From positions 62,001 through 126,000 of the forward strand of contig CALGIG010000054.1 in assembly GCA_937915865.1 (NCBI GenBank): DNA of 64,000 nucleotides, given 5' to 3'. This DNA comes from an uncultured Prolixibacteraceae bacterium (GTDB lineage: Bacteria > Bacteroidota > Bacteroidia > Bacteroidales > Prolixibacteraceae). Each line of letters begins with the position of its first letter. Position 1 is the first letter of the stretch. Under the pieces are notes generated by a model. It was not told the origin of the DNA and ran no database searches. It saw only the letters and a program-made list of their open reading frames with translations. The position numbers and the translations under genes were made by a program. Shown piece after piece: positions 24,870-33,673 of this stretch.

Positions 24870-27800
24870 TTAATTGGAATCAATCATTCTTAATTCAATC
24901 ACTCCTGTTGAATCCTCTGTTCCTGCCCTTATTTTTATCCGGAAGGAAACACGCGCAGTAGTTCCATGACTAATGTCCTGAGAGTTATTGATAAGAAAGA
25001 CTCCGTCACCAGCATTCCTGATTGCGTCTGGATTTACCGTACCGTATAATTCAACCGACCAGTCCTTAAATTCAAGGCCCGACTTCCCGGTGGATGATTT
25101 CGGCGCAGTCGGATGAAACTTCAGTTCAAATTGACCAACATTTTCTTTAAACTGAGAGGTCAAATCATAACTGAATTCCTGCCAACCGGAAGAGAATGTA
25201 TGATTGTTCCACGAACCCACTTTTACAACTTTGTTTTCAGGAATAGCATTTTTCTTCTCTTCCAATTCATCGAAACTGTATAAAGCAAATTTATGAATGG
25301 CAGGCTTTGCCGCAGCCACCGTAATGCGAAGCCTTGCCTTAGATATTTTGACCGGCAAAAATTCATCGATACGCATACTCCCTACCGAAGAACCTTCGCT
25401 CATCGTGATCCATTTCCCTTCCGAATAGCCTTCCAGAATATATTTCCGAATTCGTTGCCCCAGAGATAGATCTTCCCGGATAACAGCCCCATTAACCGTT
25501 TTTGCATTTTCTAACTTAATCTCCAGTATATTCCCTTGTCCTGAGCTTACGGCAACAGGATTACTGAATCTTTTAGAAAGCGCTTCTCCAAAAGACTTAT
25601 ATCTTTCAACATGAGATTCCGGGATTAGGCCAGTGGTATCGGGTGTTGCATTTAGTAATAATACACTTCCCCGACCAACCGACTTGTTGTATATATCCAT
25701 TAACCCGTTTACGCTGAGCATCATTTGATCTGTATTGGGCGACCAGAACCACCTGTACGATTTTGGAGTAAGCAGAAAAGGCACATCTGCTTCCACGGGC
25801 GCATAAGCATCTCCGTTGGGATCAGATTGTAAGGCCGTTGACCCACCGGCTTTCAATTCGGTACTTTTTATAGTGTACCAGTTGGGATACGGAACAATAC
25901 CTTTTTCGTTGCCTACCCACCGAATGGTTGCCTGTGGCCCCTGAAATATAACAGCGTCGCTGGCATGTTTTTTCAATATATCAGACACATCGACCACACA
26001 ACTACCATCGAACCAAACCTCTTTCATCGATTTATAGTTCGACAATACCTCTGTCAATTGCTGCCTGAACACTTTATTGTAAGCCTCTTGTTTGCCTGGG
26101 TCACTTGTCCGCCCGCCGCTTCCCAGGCCAGCGCCCCAGTTTTTATCTCCAGGGTAAATGTAAACTCCCAGGTCCAATCCATATTTATCGCACGATTTGG
26201 AAATCTCAGCCAATACATCGCCTTTCCCATTTTTCCAGGGGATATTTCTCACCCCATACTCTGTTGTATTGGTTTGCCACCAGCAAAAACCTCCGGAATG
26301 TTTAGCCACAAAAATTATCATTTTTGCACCCCACGACCTGGCTACCTGGCACCATTGGTCGGTATTGAGATTTTCAGGATTTATCCTCGACAGAGGCAAC
26401 GAATTATCGTCCTGCCCCAAGCCAGTCCAGGTATTGGGTGCAAAATGCAAAAACATAATCCGCTCATAGTTTTGCCATCTGAGTTGGGGCACCGACGGCA
26501 TCGGGACCTTCTCTAGGTTACCTGTTTTTTCTTCAATTAACCGTTGCGGATTGCTTGGTATCAAAGTTTTGTCAACGATATTCCGACGAAGAATGAAGGT
26601 GTGAAAAATGGGTTTGTTTGACTGGTAAACCGAAGTAATTATCTCCGGTAATTTTTTTTCGATATCGACTTGCAGAGGTTTATTGATAATATAAGATTTA
26701 AACAAACCAGCATAGTAATTATAATTAGGCGCACCCTTAAATTTTCTTTCGAGGTACTGGTTCAGGTATATTTCCTTATTTTTAAACGGGGCATTTTTAA
26801 GGGAATCGGGTAAATGGTTTAGCTCAACGCTTACAATACTCCGGTACCTGGCCTGCGTTTCCCGATACCGGGCAAAAAGGTTCATAATTTCAACGGCTTG
26901 CCGGTATTGAGGAGTATTTTGCTCAAGTGCAAGGTTTATCCCTTTCTTCAATGCGGTTGATGAGTAAACCCCGATTTCGGCGCTATCGATGAGCAGTTGG
27001 TAATTACCAACCGGAATATCCTCAACCTGAAGGATTTCTTTATTAAACGAATTAGTAAAAGGAACAAGCGAAAGGGCAGCTTTGGCCTCTTCCGAAACAG
27101 GGAACGGCAGGCTCTTTTCCAAAGCTTCAAACTTAATACACCCCTTATTGAAATCAACATTTCTGATCGTACAGTTGATACTTTGGCTATCTTGCACTTT
27201 TAACTTCCTCCTGACAACCATTTTCGAGACATATTCATCGGCTCCGGTTGACTTTAAAAATTCGTAAGCCATAATCAGATGGCCTGGCGCTCCGGGATGC
27301 ACCCTGTCCTTCCCAATTATTGTAGCCGATGAATCCTTTTTCTGAACAAGCTCATTTACATTGCTCAAAATACCCCAGTAGTCAACAACGGGTAATTTAT
27401 ATTTATCGGCCAGTATCTGCGTGTAGTCTGCGCATTTTTTCAACGCATCGTTTACCCCAAAAAGGTTTTCTTCGGGCATACATGCGGTCTGATCGTAAAT
27501 AGAAGGCTTTTGCAAAATCAGTTTTTTTCCATCTCTTGTCAATTCCTGAACGATTATTTCCAGGTTTCTCCGGTAAAGTTCGAGCGCTTCTTCCCTCTTT
27601 TGTGCTATCCCGTTCTCATTTTCGCTTGATTTGGAATAGAGGTTTCGCCTGACGTCATTCATCCCAATCATCAGCGCCGACCAAGTTGGGTTGTGTACCA
27701 GAATATCTTTTTCCATTCGGTTCAGAATTCCCTGTGTTACATCGCCCGAGATACCGCAATTGTAGAATGTAACTTTTTGATCAGGATAACGGGTGGCATA

Positions 27801-27965
27801 ATACAGGTTAATGAAATGATAAAACTGGGCATTGTTGGTAATACTATTTCCGACAAAACAAACCCGGTCCCCATCTTTAAAAACCGGTCGCCCGATTTCC
27901 TGCGAAAAGGCATCCCCTCCGACTAAGATTAAAACGGATATTATTGTATAACGTAACCAGTTCAT
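24870..27965 (-). CDS. Fusion of an SGNH/GDSL esterase and a GH29 alpha-L-fucosidase-like enzyme
   Basis: 1031 aa with a signal peptide (1-21). Residues 30-245 are an SGNH hydrolase: FVGNSITNN with S41, NCGISGD at 69-75, IGMNDVRR with N103, and KDRVHPGAPGH (D219, H222). A middle region (250-480) looks helical. Residues about 490-830 look like a GH29 catalytic barrel: RWQNYERIMFLHFAPNTWTG, KMIIFVAKHSGGFCWW, then KEVWFDGSCV with the likely nucleophile D652, and VLLLNATPD. A discoidin-like module (about 830-920) and a beta-sandwich close the protein. It probably deacylates and defucosylates the same glycan outside the cytoplasm. The stop-to-start gap from the upstream GH29 gene is only 4 bp. Confidence 0.88.
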   Translation of the reverse strand: MNWLRYTIISVLILVGGDAFSQEIGRPVFKDGDRVCFVGNSITNNAQFYHFINLYYATRYPDQKVTFYNCGISGDVTQGILNRMEKDILVHNPTWSALMIGMNDVRRNLYSKSSENENGIAQKREEALELYRRNLEIIVQELTRDGKKLILQKPSIYDQTACMPEENLFGVNDALKKCADYTQILADKYKLPVVDYWGILSNVNELVQKKDSSATIIGKDRVHPGAPGHLIMAYEFLKSTGADEYVSKMVVRRKLKVQDSQSINCTIRNVDFNKGCIKFEALEKSLPFPVSEEAKAALSLVPFTNSFNKEILQVEDIPVGNYQLLIDSAEIGVYSSTALKKGINLALEQNTPQYRQAVEIMNLFARYRETQARYRSIVSVELNHLPDSLKNAPFKNKEIYLNQYLERKFKGAPNYNYYAGLFKSYIINKPLQVDIEKKLPEIITSVYQSNKPIFHTFILRRNIVDKTLIPSNPQRLIEEKTGNLEKVPMPSVPQLRWQNYERIMFLHFAPNTWTGLGQDDNSLPLSRINPENLNTDQWCQVARSWGAKMIIFVAKHSGGFCWWQTNTTEYGVRNIPWKNGKGDVLAEISKSCDKYGLDLGVYIYPGDKNWGAGLGSGGRTSDPGKQEAYNKVFRQQLTEVLSNYKSMKEVWFDGSCVVDVSDILKKHASDAVIFQGPQATIRWVGNEKGIVPYPNWYTIKSTELKAGGSTALQSDPNGDAYAPVEADVPFLLTPKSYRWFWSPNTDQMMLSVNGLMDIYNKSVGRGSVLLLNATPDTTGLIPESHVERYKSFGEALSKRFSNPVAVSSGQGNILEIKLENAKTVNGAVIREDLSLGQRIRKYILEGYSEGKWITMSEGSSVGSMRIDEFLPVKISKARLRITVAAAKPAIHKFALYSFDELEEKKNAIPENKVVKVGSWNNHTFSSGWQEFSYDLTSQFKENVGQFELKFHPTAPKSSTGKSGLEFKDWSVELYGTVNPDAIRNAGDGVFLINNSQDISHGTTARVSFRIKIRAGTEDSTGVIELRMIDSN

Positions 27966-27969
27966 CGAT

Positions 27970-29340
27970 TTATTTTTTAGTGATTTGTTCTTTAAGTATT
28001 GGCTTGCCCTTTATTTCCAAGGCAATCACTGTCGAAAATCTGGAGGGCACAACTCCTGAAATATTGATTGAAATACCCTGTTTGGTTTCCTTGACAGGAC
28101 ATCTATTTTTGCACTTATTGCTTAAAGAACATGCCTTTATTATCTTATTCTTCAGCGTTGGCAGGTTAAGGATTCCATCTTTGGGCCAATCGAACACATG
28201 CAGGTACAGAATAGTATTTCCGCCCAGCATTTTTTGTGTACACCTGCCCAAATCCAACTTCGCGAATGGACCAGCTTTGGTCCCGTAAACCGATTCGCCA
28301 TTTTCTTTTATCCAATCTCCTATGTCCTTTAGCCGGACAATACTTTCATCCGGGAATAAACCTTCGGGAGTGGGGCCAACGTTGAGCAGAAAATTTCCAC
28401 CTTTCGATGCACTGTCAATTAATTTCCGGATAAGTTCCTCAGAAGTTTTCCATTGGTGATCGTTTTTATTGAATCCCCAGTGATTGTTCATAGTTATGCA
28501 ACTTTCCCAATCAACGCCTGGCAAACCGGTCGAAGGAATCTCCTGTTCTGGAGTACCGAAATCGCCGCAGAAAGTGCTGTCCTTGTTAAATCCGGCCATT
28601 CCGTTGCGGCCTTTATCAACCCGATTGTTTATTATTATACCGGGCTGAAGTTCCCTGCAATACGCGTACAGTTCTTTGCCCAATTCGTGTGTCCACGTGT
28701 TTTCCCACTCCCCGTCGAACCACAAAACACCAATCTTTCCGTAGTCGGTTAATAATTCTTTCAACTGGCTTTTCATATACAAAACGTATTTTCCCATGTC
28801 AGCGCCGTCAGTTGACCTGTTAGTCTCCCATTTCCGTCGCGGCAGGTAATCCGGATGATGCCAGTCCATAATCGAATAGTAGAAACAGAGGGTTATCCCT
28901 TGTTTAGCGCAGGCCGCCGACAACTCTTTTACAACATCTCTTTTGAAGGGCGTTGACATAATATCAAAGTCGCTCTCCTTCGAATCGAACAAGGAAAAAC
29001 CGTCGTGATGTTTCGTTGTAATTACAATGTATTTCATGCCTGCATTTTTTGCCATAGCAACCCATTCCCCGGCATTGAATTTTACAGGATTGAACCGGGG
29101 TACAAACTCATTATAAGTATTTAGAGGAATCTCGGCCTTGTCGCGAATCCATTCATTATAATCGGTTCTGTCTTTCCATTCTCCGGCAGGAATTGAGTAT
29201 AGGCCCCAATGGATAAACATCCCAAACCGGGCATCTCTCCACCAATCCATTCGCCCGGAAGAAGTAGTACTTTTAGGCTCACTGCAATGAACTGAGACAG
29301 AAACAAGCAGTAGTAATTTAAAAATAAACAGTTTTTTCAT
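27970..29340 (-). CDS. GH29 alpha-L-fucosidase
   Basis: 456 aa from the ATG at 29340. A start at 29499 lies inside the leader repeats and is rejected. A lipoprotein-like signal sequence (VSVSVHCSE) is followed by the GH29 barrel: DWWRDARFGMFIHWGLYSIP (32-51), YIVITTKHHDGFSLFDSK (104-121), the nucleophile D209 in GVLWFDGEWE, and LLNVGPTPEGLFPDE. TPEQEIP probably holds the general acid/base, as in subfamily A. A short C-terminal beta-sandwich ends the protein. It releases alpha-L-fucose from glycans with retention. Two leader repeat units (R4a, R4b) sit immediately upstream. The neighbour 4 bp downstream is an SGNH-GH29 fusion, so both act on a related substrate. Confidence 0.93.
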   Translation of the reverse strand: MKKLFIFKLLLLVSVSVHCSEPKSTTSSGRMDWWRDARFGMFIHWGLYSIPAGEWKDRTDYNEWIRDKAEIPLNTYNEFVPRFNPVKFNAGEWVAMAKNAGMKYIVITTKHHDGFSLFDSKESDFDIMSTPFKRDVVKELSAACAKQGITLCFYYSIMDWHHPDYLPRRKWETNRSTDGADMGKYVLYMKSQLKELLTDYGKIGVLWFDGEWENTWTHELGKELYAYCRELQPGIIINNRVDKGRNGMAGFNKDSTFCGDFGTPEQEIPSTGLPGVDWESCITMNNHWGFNKNDHQWKTSEELIRKLIDSASKGGNFLLNVGPTPEGLFPDESIVRLKDIGDWIKENGESVYGTKAGPFAKLDLGRCTQKMLGGNTILYLHVFDWPKDGILNLPTLKNKIIKACSLSNKCKNRCPVKETKQGISINISGVVPSRFSTVIALEIKGKPILKEQITKK

Positions 29341-29444
29341 TCGTATAAATTTTCGTTTTTCAATTAAACTTTTGCACGTACTCATGGAATAGCCATTTAT
29401 ACATTTTCGGTTTGTGCGGGCGTTAGCACACATGGCTATTTCAT
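29341..29444 (-). repeat. Hairpin leader repeat unit R4b (upstream of GH29)
   Basis: A 104-bp unit next to the GH29 ATG. On the minus strand it starts ATGAAATAG and carries an 8-bp stem (29389-29396 with 29432-29439). Its 3' block is degenerate (AGTTTAATTGAAAAACG). It is directly abutted by unit R4a. Confidence 0.75.
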
Positions 29445-29533
29445 TCGTAAATAATTTGTTTTTTAATTGCCGGATGGAACTCGCATGTGAGATTTTCATC
29501 CGTGTTTGTGTTTAACGAACATGCTCGTTTCAT
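29445..29533 (-). repeat. Hairpin leader repeat unit R4a in tandem with R4b
   Basis: An 89-bp unit. On the minus strand it starts ATGAAACG, has a 6-bp stem (29483-29488 with 29519-29524) plus two outer pairs, and ends with the GGCAATTAAAAAACAAATTA block running into the ATGAAATAG of R4b. Confidence 0.8.
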
Positions 29534-29890
29534 GAGTGTAGTTTAATTCGTTAGTTATGTCAATTTATTTTGGTATGGTTCAAACTACTCAGAGCATAAC
29601 GTAATGATTGAAAAGGTCACAATCATCTAATAGAAAGAGCAGTATATCCCAATTTTGAGTAAGGTTAATGAATTCCGGTTTTTTATACTCTTATTAGGTT
29701 ACGCAAAGGTGAAAGCATTTTTACGCATTCATAGTCAAGCAAACAAAGCATCTGGAAATAAGTTACTTACAAGAAACATTGACTAATACTGGAATCTCCA
29801 CGGAAAAACATATCTTTCGTTTCCATGTATCTCCATTGAATTCTGTCTTCATTCAGTTATTTCAATTTGATCTGATATTTTTCAACTACT
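29534..29890. other. Intergenic stretch without a recognised gene
   Basis: Between the leader repeats and the IS982 remnant. Reading frames are short and interrupted. The part next to 29890 may be the last traces of the transposase 3' end. I see no RNA gene or promoter that I can support. Confidence 0.4.
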
Positions 29891-30215
29891 TCCCTGAATT
29901 AGACAGTTTTCATGTTCTTTCTCAGTTTGGTAATCTGGTGAATTCCATCGATAAAAAGTTGTTCGAATAAGGTTTTGCAGATGTAGCCTTTATCCGAAGA
30001 GTTTTCCAAATATCTCGTCATGAAACGATTTTTGTTTCAGTGGCTCTCAATCATCCACATTGCCCTGTGTGAGCATAAATTCAGGATTTCACTGCGGTCA
30101 TTGATAATCAGGTGAAGTTTAAACCCGAAGAACCAACCAATTGAACTATAGCCATTCTAAACCAGTGTATGCATATATCCCACATCCATTATATCTCCTG
30201 CGGTTGGGTCAGCAT
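29890..30215 (-). pseudogene. IS982-family transposase remnant
   Basis: Minus-strand translation gives fragments in different frames that line up with the C-terminal half of IS982-type transposases: SIGWFFGFKLHLIINDRSEI, then after a frameshift KGYICKTLFEQLFIDGIHQI and TKLRKNMKTV before a stop. The pattern WFFGFKLHLIIND and the following GKGYI/LFE order are distinctive of that family. The N-terminal half and the inverted repeats are missing, so it cannot move. It marks one edge of the 30.2-37.9 kb block that lacks glycan genes. Confidence 0.75.
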
Positions 30216-30234
30216 AAAAAACATTAACATGCTG

Positions 30235-30891
30235 TTAACCTTTACCCGAATAATAATGCAACCGTTCTTTAAAATCTTTTAACGGGAAATAACTGTTAAA
30301 ATATTCTTTTACCGTTTGTAGTTTCTTTAAATTTCGCCTACATACATACAGCTCTCCTTCTTTTACTACACAAAAAGCATCAAGTGCCGTACAAAAGAAA
30401 AATCGATTGGGATATTCCTTTATCAGGTTTTCTAAAAATGGATCTCCCTCCTGTCTAAAACCTACAAGACCGTCTCCATGCCAGGATTCTCCTTTCAGTT
30501 TTCTCGCGTATACTTCCCATACAATCCTTGAATCCAGATAAATAAATCCTACGAACCTATTGTGTTCGTTTGGCTTTACCTCTCGAATATATTTTAAAAA
30601 GTCTTGACTATAATCATAATCCAAAGCTTTTATATCGACATTTAGTACAGGAATTACCCTGATCATTTCCTTGAGTTCATCAATTGTTTTTAATGGAGAC
30701 CGCTCTACACTATTCAATCCTGAATTAAAAAAAGCCAAGCCAAAATCAGAAATACATGAATCCTGCAAAAATTCTAAAGAACTTTTATAATTATAATTTT
30801 TGATTTTAGAGTTTAACCCTTTTTCAACAGATACACACGAACAAATTATGGTACTGAATAATGCAATAAATAATATCTTCTTCTTTCTCAT
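30235..30891 (-). CDS. Lipoprotein of unknown function
   Basis: 218 aa. The N-terminus is a lipoprotein signal (LFIALFSTIICSC, lipidated Cys about 19). I recognise no domain. The mature part is mixed alpha/beta with a conserved-looking core (NRFVGFIYLDSRIVWEVYAR, then WHGDGLVGFRQEGDPFLENL). Four cysteines after the signal could form disulfides. It is the last gene of a set with a papain/C39-like protein (40 bp upstream) and a Sel1-repeat T9SS protein, so it may be a partner or immunity-like factor. That is a guess from position only. Confidence 0.6.
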   Translation of the reverse strand: MRKKKILFIALFSTIICSCVSVEKGLNSKIKNYNYKSSLEFLQDSCISDFGLAFFNSGLNSVERSPLKTIDELKEMIRVIPVLNVDIKALDYDYSQDFLKYIREVKPNEHNRFVGFIYLDSRIVWEVYARKLKGESWHGDGLVGFRQEGDPFLENLIKEYPNRFFFCTALDAFCVVKEGELYVCRRNLKKLQTVKEYFNSYFPLKDFKERLHYYSGKG

Positions 30892-30930
30892 AGTAAATAA
30901 TTTAATTTTTACCTTTAAGTTGAGTGAGTT

Positions 30931-31836
30931 TTACGGGACATAATTTGGCGGGCAGTTTATCATTCCCGTTACTCCTTGAACAGCTGTACCACTAGTATTT
31001 AAAAAAGTATTTAATTGTGAACTGGTATAATTTACACTACTAGAACTAGCAGGATCCATTGCAATATAACTCCCATTTTGATATCCTACGACTACCCAAT
31101 TGTGATAATAGCTGCCACTCCAAGTTCTCATTAGTACCGGCATTCCACTGTCCAAAGCATTTTTTATCTCTTGTTCTGTTGGGGGCCAGCCTACATAAAA
31201 CTGACTAGTAGTGTAGTAACTACTTAAAAATGCTGACCAACTAGCTGGTGTATTTGGAGGTGTTCCGCACCCGTTTTGGATATTAAGATAATTTGCTGCA
31301 TAATCTTCCTGATCTGAGCTGGCACAACCAAATATATCTGCTAAAAACTCAGCAACAGCATACATACACCAATTTGTATAAGTCTGTGTAATAGGTGGAT
31401 TACTCGTAATAACATGATTAACTACAGGCACCGGCGTCCAGATTTCATAAGTGTAGTTCCACAAATCCCATGTATTACTTGTAGGTATATAATGAAAAAG
31501 ATCCTCTGCTCCAGTAATATCAGGGGCATTAATCCCAAATTGGCTCATATCTGTTCCATAAACAGTTACTTCATCAATTTCAACATGCCAGGCACAATCG
31601 GGGCAATAAGAAAAGCCACCATTGCCATCGGAAAAGAAAGTACCATGGGTAAAACTTTCATCTTCAAGCAGGTCATCAATCCATTCCCAACCAGTATCCC
31701 AGTCATCCTCTTGTGCCAATAGTTGTTTCACCCCCACGGTTATTCCTTTTGGAGTAAAATTAACACATAAATTCAGTGAAAGAAACAATAAAAGGAAAAG
31801 CTGTTTCCAGTATTTTTTAAATAAATTTGTTTTCAT
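30931..31836 (-). CDS. Secreted papain/C39-like cysteine peptidase
   Basis: 301 aa. A hydrophobic N-terminal segment (10-28) targets export. After an acidic Trp-rich stretch (DDWDTGWEWIDDLLEDE, 44-60) and a CPDC pair, residues 140-290 have the order of a papain-like fold of the Peptidase_C39_2 type: Q151 in ITQTYTNWCMYA as oxyanion residue, nucleophile C157, H245 in YYHNWVVVGY and D261 in AMDPASSS. The segment EIDEVTVYG (86-94) resembles a motif found near the start of some secreted Bacteroidota proteins. Substrate unknown. C39-like enzymes often cut leader peptides or form toxins. It sits between a Sel1-T9SS protein and a lipoprotein on the same strand. Confidence 0.7.
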   Translation of the reverse strand: MKTNLFKKYWKQLFLLLFLSLNLCVNFTPKGITVGVKQLLAQEDDWDTGWEWIDDLLEDESFTHGTFFSDGNGGFSYCPDCAWHVEIDEVTVYGTDMSQFGINAPDITGAEDLFHYIPTSNTWDLWNYTYEIWTPVPVVNHVITSNPPITQTYTNWCMYAVAEFLADIFGCASSDQEDYAANYLNIQNGCGTPPNTPASWSAFLSSYYTTSQFYVGWPPTEQEIKNALDSGMPVLMRTWSGSYYHNWVVVGYQNGSYIAMDPASSSSVNYTSSQLNTFLNTSGTAVQGVTGMINCPPNYVP

Positions 31837-31865
31837 ATCAATCGCGTTGTGGTTGATTTAATTTT

Positions 31866-31902
31866 TGCCCGGCGTAAGGTTTTCGCAGGTCTTTGCCGGG
31901 CA
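31866..31902. terminator. GC-rich hairpin between the Sel1-T9SS and C39-like genes
   Basis: TGCCCGGC (31866-31873) pairs with GCCGGGCA (31895-31902), an 8-bp perfect stem. A T run follows on the plus strand only. On the minus strand, where the genes lie, an A run follows, so it may be a processing or partial-termination site rather than a true terminator of this operon. Confidence 0.4.
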
Positions 31903-31910
31903 TTTTTATG

Positions 31911-33500
31911 TTATTGTTTGATAATTATTTTGGCATAAGCTTCGTTGCCAATCACCAGTCGTAAAACGTATTGTCCGGGTATTGTTTCAAACTGGAGTTT
32001 CTCCAGGTGTTTTCCAGGTGTTTTTACGCCTAACGATTTTTGGAGTACCAGACTTCCGGTAGCGCTGTAAACAAGGACCCGTGTCTCGCTTTCTTCGTTT
32101 ACCCGGTACGAGATATTGATCTCGTTTTTAAACGGGTTGGGGAAAACAGTCATCACAGCATCTTTCTCCCTGAAATAATCCAGGGCTTCGTTTTGCATCG
32201 TGCCGACGCTTTTAAGCCGGGTATCCGGCGCCGGGGCGAGGGTTGTTTCTTCTTCCGGCTGTGCCTCTTCCTCGCTCAATGTATTCGTTGAACTGCTGTC
32301 GGCAATTTTTGCTAATTCTGGCATAATCGCTTTTAAAGTATCAATTGTTGCCTTTTTTTCCTGTAGTTTCGACATGACCACGTAACAGGGGCGCCCGGGC
32401 TCTTTAGCCTGCGGATAATAGCTTTCAATATTCCCTGCCAGGTAGTTTACATCGGCATTGATCGCTTCAAAACGCGCGTATTTAAATTCGATCGGCTTAG
32501 ACTGTCCTTTGTCGTCTTTGGTTTTAAAGGAGGATCCGTTGAACACGATTTGCCCGTCAACAATCACTCCCTTAAATTTCACAACTGGTTTACCTCCTTC
32601 AACCCATTTCCCGCTGATCTGGTTGCCCGACTGCTCAATGGAAACCGACAGTTCGGCCTGGTGCGTGATATGCTGCCCTGACCAGTCGTACAGGTACCGG
32701 GTGCCCGACCAGTTCCCACCCAAGGATATATTTTCTTCATGCTTTACAAGTTGCCTGAATTTTTCCTTTTTTGAACTTTTATCGTTGGAAGTTTTACCGG
32801 TCTCGTCTATGGAGTTACTTTCCAGTAGATAGGTTTTCCGTTTTTCAGTACCGGTATCGTTTATATCCAGTTTTTTGCCTGCTACCTGCAGAAGCAATTT
32901 TTCAGCTTCCTGCTTGTTTTGTTCCACGCCAAACCCATTCCGGTAGCAAACTCCAAGCATAAATGTGCAAGTGTTGTTGTGTCTCAGAACCCCTTCTTTA
33001 AACCATTTTACAGCCTCTCCGTAATCCTGGGCTGTACCCAGTCCTTTCATAGAGCAATAACCTGCGCCATACATACCGCCCGGAAATCCTTTTTCGGCGC
33101 TTGCTTTAAAACAGGCATAGGCTTTTGCGAAATTCTGTGGTACGGCTTCCCCATTTTTGTACATTGTACCAAGCTGGTACATCCCTGTAGGATCGCCTTT
33201 GTCAGCACTTTTGGAAAACCAAAAAAATGCTTTGCTCAAATCCTTGGAAGTCCCAAATCCATACTCGTACATCGTCCCAAGTTGGTTCATGGCACTTGTC
33301 ATTTTTCCATTCTCGGCACAGTCTTTATACAGCCGGAAGGCCTGGGCTGTGTCCATAGGTAAACCATCGCCCGTCATGTATTTCTGGGCGGTTATCATTT
33401 TGGCAAAGTAGGTGGCCGCTTCCCTGTTTTGGGCAAAGGACTGCTGGTTTAACAATGATGCTAAAAAAAGCAGCATCAGCAGAAAAGTAGAATTTTTCAT
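31911..33500 (-). CDS. Sel1-repeat protein with a type IX secretion tail
   Basis: 529 aa with a signal peptide (1-23). Residues about 40-205 contain Sel1-like/TPR repeats (AMNQLGTMYEYGFGTSKDLS, GMYQLGTMYKNGEAVPQNFA, YGAGYCSMKGLGTAQDYGEA), a protein-protein interaction scaffold. Residues about 255-370 look like a lipocalin- or DUF-like beta domain (GGNWSGTRYLYDWSG to VIVDGQIVFNGSSF). The C-terminus from about 445 (VFPNPFKNEINISY to YVLRLVIGNEAYAKIIIKQ) is a T9SS sorting domain, so it should reach the cell surface or outside. The partner may be the cysteine peptidase-like protein encoded next downstream. The function is not recognised. Confidence 0.8.
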   Translation of the reverse strand: MKNSTFLLMLLFLASLLNQQSFAQNREAATYFAKMITAQKYMTGDGLPMDTAQAFRLYKDCAENGKMTSAMNQLGTMYEYGFGTSKDLSKAFFWFSKSADKGDPTGMYQLGTMYKNGEAVPQNFAKAYACFKASAEKGFPGGMYGAGYCSMKGLGTAQDYGEAVKWFKEGVLRHNNTCTFMLGVCYRNGFGVEQNKQEAEKLLLQVAGKKLDINDTGTEKRKTYLLESNSIDETGKTSNDKSSKKEKFRQLVKHEENISLGGNWSGTRYLYDWSGQHITHQAELSVSIEQSGNQISGKWVEGGKPVVKFKGVIVDGQIVFNGSSFKTKDDKGQSKPIEFKYARFEAINADVNYLAGNIESYYPQAKEPGRPCYVVMSKLQEKKATIDTLKAIMPELAKIADSSSTNTLSEEEAQPEEETTLAPAPDTRLKSVGTMQNEALDYFREKDAVMTVFPNPFKNEINISYRVNEESETRVLVYSATGSLVLQKSLGVKTPGKHLEKLQFETIPGQYVLRLVIGNEAYAKIIIKQ

Positions 33501-33673
33501 GATTATGTTATTTTAGGTTCTTAGAGGTGTTTGCATTTTTCAGAAAACGCTGTTTTAAATGCAAGATAAAACCAATATAAATTTAAATCTGACAAGTTTT
33601 CCCAGAAGCATGAAATACTTTCCCAACGGGGCAATTTATTTTCCCATGGCAATTATACGGCGTTGAATCATCG

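Noticed and set aside
16868..29533. Leader repeats as integron attC sites
   Set aside because: They are hairpins between genes, but the ends lack the GTTRRRY/RYYYAAC core sites, and no tyrosine integron integrase is present in the window.
29779..29970. 63-codon plus-strand frame near the IS982 remnant
   Set aside because: It overlaps traces of the decayed transposase on the other strand and has no recognisable content.
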